A stretch of DNA of 7,517 nucleotides from Caldifarciminota bacterium (GTDB taxonomy: Bacteria; Hydrothermota; E44-bin80): assembly GCA_023127905.1 (NCBI GenBank), contig JAGMEZ010000514.1, positions 1 to 7,517 on the forward strand. Reading direction: 5' to 3'. This document shows, in pieces, positions 6,523 through 7,517 of this stretch. How positions within the stretch are numbered: the first letter of the stretch is position 1; every line of letters starts with the position of its first letter. A program made the position numbers and the translations under genes. The notes below the pieces were generated by a model. It was not told the DNA's origin. It saw only the letters and a list, made by a program, of their open reading frames with translations, and ran no database searches.

Positions 6523-6547
6523 CAAGTTAAAAGTAAAAAGTTAAAAG
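6523..6547. repeat. TTAAAAG heptad repeat
   Basis: CAAG is followed by TTAAAAG (6527-6533), TAAAAAG (6534-6540) and TTAAAAG (6541-6547), three heptads in register. CAAGTTAAAAGTA also occurs at 4826-4838 in the preceding spacer. Confidence 0.6.
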
Positions 6548-6590
6548 GAAGCAGCTTGGAAGAATAATTGTGTATTTATAGTATATTATT

Positions 6591-6610
6591 AGTTATTGGT
6601 AGTTATTTGT
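6591..6610. repeat. 10-nt direct repeat
   Basis: AGTTATTGGT (6591-6600) is followed immediately by AGTTATTTGT (6601-6610), differing at one base. It is a short tandem duplication in an AT-rich patch and could be chance on its own, but it fits the tandem-repeat character of the spacer. Confidence 0.4.
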
Positions 6611-6621
6611 CGATAGAAAAA

Positions 6622-6649
6622 GTAGACAGTAGGCAGTAGGGAGAATGTA
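6622..6649. repeat. GTAGRCA heptad array
   Basis: GTAGACA (6622-6628), GTAGGCA (6629-6635) and GTAGGGA (6636-6642) are three in-register heptads, with a degenerate fourth to 6649. The words match those at 6463-6484 in the same spacer. Confidence 0.65.
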
Positions 6650-6651
6650 GC

Positions 6652-6670
6652 GTTGGGTCTTGTACCCAAC
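6652..6670. repeat. 7-bp hairpin GTTGGGT-CTTGT-ACCCAAC
   Basis: GTTGGGT (6652-6658) and ACCCAAC (6664-6670) pair perfectly around a 5-nt loop. It is followed by AAAAG rather than a T run, so it is not an intrinsic terminator on the + strand. The GTTGGGT...ACCCAAC form resembles dispersed palindromes in other bacterial genomes, as far as I recall. Confidence 0.6.
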
Positions 6671-6677
6671 AAAAGAT

Positions 6678-6729
6678 GAGATTACTTCGTAAAACCATAG
6701 CAGTTCGCAGGAAACGTCAATGACGAAGT
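6678..6729. repeat. interrupted inverted repeat, probable degenerate dispersed intergenic repeat
   Basis: ACTTCGT (6684-6690) and ACGAAGT (6723-6729) are perfect inverted arms 32 nt apart. The flanking words GAGATTACTTCG (6678-6689) and CAATGACGAAG (6718-6728) look like a decayed version of a repeat with ends GAGATTGCTTCG and CAATGACGAAG that I recall between genes in many unrelated bacteria. The middle is not palindromic here, which is consistent with decay. Confidence 0.5.
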
Positions 6730-6745
6730 GTAAAGATAAAGAAAG

Positions 6746-6751
6746 AAGGAG
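6746..6751 (+). promoter_or_regulatory. ribosome binding site of the C26 hydrolase gene
   Basis: AAGGAG at 6746-6751 lies 5 nt before ATG 6757, within normal spacing, and supports that start. The protein N-terminus KPIIGINMSY matches the usual start of the family's first strand. Confidence 0.7.
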
Positions 6752-6756
6752 AAGCG

Positions 6757-7497
6757 ATGAAGCCGATTATAGGCATAAACATGTCTTATTCCGAGTTTGA
6801 TGGATACAATCCTGGTGATCTTAGATTCAGGGATTTTTATACAAGTTATACCAGTTATGTTGATTCCGTTCAGAAGAGTGGTGGAATGGTTTTACTCATT
6901 CCTCCGTTTCTTGATTTGACCTCGCTTGATTACTATATTGAATTTGCACAGGGTTTCATTTTCACAGGTGGAGATGATTATCCTCCCGAACTGTATAACG
7001 AAAAAAAGCACCCAGAGACGAAACTTATCCATAAGCGGAGGGCTGAAGCTGATATTTATCTTGCCCGTGAGGTCTTAAAGACTAACAAACCGGTTCTCGC
7101 AATCTGTGGTGGAATTCAACTTATTAATATTGTTTGTGGCGGAAAATTGATTCAACATATTAAACAGTTGGATGTACATAATAAAAAAAGCAAGACACTT
7201 GATAGCGAACACGATATTAGAATTATAAAGGATTCTCTTCTCTTTAAGATTTTCGGGAGTGAAGAGATTTCAGTTAATTCTGCTCACCATCAGGCAGTTG
7301 ACCCATCTTACATTGGTGATGGTTTGAGTATAACATCATATGCACCTGATGGAATTGTTGAATCCCTTGAACTGGAAAGCCACGAGGAAAGGTTTTTTCT
7401 TGCAGTACAGTGGCATCCTGAAAGAATACATGATATCCATCATAGAGAATTAATTTTCGATGCATTCATCGCTGCAGTACAGTCTTCTTCTACGTAA
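6757..7497 (+). CDS. PuuD-like gamma-glutamyl hydrolase, peptidase family C26 (class I glutamine amidotransferase fold)
   Basis: Members hydrolyse gamma-glutamyl amide bonds, for instance gamma-glutamyl-GABA in putrescine breakdown by PuuD; the substrate here is unknown. The 246 residues match the family's usual length of about 240-255. Visible blocks are KPIIGINMSY (2-11), FTGGDDYPPELY (69-80), the nucleophile elbow PVLAICGGIQLINI (112-125) with Cys117, VNSAHHQAV (173-181), and AVQWHPE (216-222) giving His219 and Glu221. The catalytic Cys-His-Glu triad is thus intact. The elbow reads CGGIQ where PuuD-type enzymes usually have CRGxQ. No signal peptide or membrane segment is seen. It lies 330 bp after saccharopine dehydrogenase on the same strand, so a role in amino-acid or amine catabolism is plausible but rests on position only. 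Ordinary glutamine amidotransferase domains are less likely because of the GGDDYPP and NSAHHQAV blocks. Confidence 0.88.
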   Translation: MKPIIGINMSYSEFDGYNPGDLRFRDFYTSYTSYVDSVQKSGGMVLLIPPFLDLTSLDYYIEFAQGFIFTGGDDYPPELYNEKKHPETKLIHKRRAEADIYLAREVLKTNKPVLAICGGIQLINIVCGGKLIQHIKQLDVHNKKSKTLDSEHDIRIIKDSLLFKIFGSEEISVNSAHHQAVDPSYIGDGLSITSYAPDGIVESLELESHEERFFLAVQWHPERIHDIHHRELIFDAFIAAVQSSST

Positions 7498-7509
7498 CTT
7501 TCGTGTTAC
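7494..7509. repeat. short inverted repeat over the hydrolase stop codon
   Basis: GTAAC (7494-7498) and GTTAC (7505-7509) pair around TTTCGT. Only five pairs form and the window ends 8 nt later, so whether a T run or a larger stem follows cannot be seen. It might be part of a terminator or of a dispersed repeat. Confidence 0.2.
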
Positions 7510-7517
7510 CCCAATGA

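Larger units (their letters stand above)
6427..6756. other. 330-bp repeat-rich spacer before the C26 hydrolase gene
   Basis: No gene is supported here. The stretch holds purine-rich heptad arrays (6445-6520, 6622-6649), a TTAAAAG heptad run (6527-6547), an AT-rich patch with a 10-nt direct repeat (6591-6610), a hairpin (6652-6670), a longer interrupted inverted repeat (6684-6729), and the ribosome site at 6746-6751. TTGGAA (6556-6561) and TATAGT (6577-6582) could be a weak promoter, but the spacing is only 15 bp. Confidence 0.75.

Noticed and set aside
6556..6582. Promoter TTGGAA / TATAGT for the hydrolase gene
   Set aside because: The spacing is only 15 bp and the -35 box is imperfect, in an AT-rich patch where such matches are expected.

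Overview
The window looks like chromosomal DNA from a low-G+C (roughly 35-40% by eye) bacterium. Arg is mostly AGA/AGG and Ile often ATA, two of the three downstream genes have strong Shine-Dalgarno sites, and the tRNA has a consensus sigma-70-type promoter. I cannot place it in a phylum. The low-complexity, repeat-packed spacers resemble those I recall from uncultivated environmental bacteria, but that is an impression, not a classification.

Layout, everything on the + strand. Positions 1-96 are open and may be the tail of an upstream gene; a short GGGAC/GTCCC palindrome sits at the edge. A perfect TTGACA-17-TATAAT promoter (145-173) drives tRNA-Ala(CGC) (189-261). After a 230-bp AT-rich spacer comes uvrA (492-3326), with no Shine-Dalgarno site. 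Then, 43 bp on, comes a lysine-ketoglutarate reductase (3370-4671) corresponding to the N-terminal half of eukaryotic AASS. A 435-bp repeat-filled spacer separates it from a saccharopine dehydrogenase (5107-6426) corresponding to yeast Lys9 and the C-terminal half of AASS. A second repeat-filled spacer of 330 bp leads to a PuuD-like class C26 gamma-glutamyl hydrolase (6757-7497).

The two middle enzymes together make the saccharopine route: lysine plus 2-oxoglutarate gives saccharopine, which is then split to glutamate and 2-aminoadipate 6-semialdehyde. Eukaryotes usually carry these activities as one fused protein (animals, plants) or as unlinked genes (fungi); here they are adjacent but separate. 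The C26 amidohydrolase could belong to the same amine/amino-acid catabolism, but that is inferred from position only. uvrA (nucleotide excision repair) has no obvious functional link to its neighbours.

The least expected content is in the two long spacers. They are built from consecutive short tandem arrays with different unit lengths (about 28, 9, 7/14 and 8 nt in the first; mainly 7 nt in the second). They share words with each other and also carry hairpins and degenerate copies of what look like widespread intergenic repeats. I see no CRISPR array, insertion sequence, defence system or classical riboswitch.
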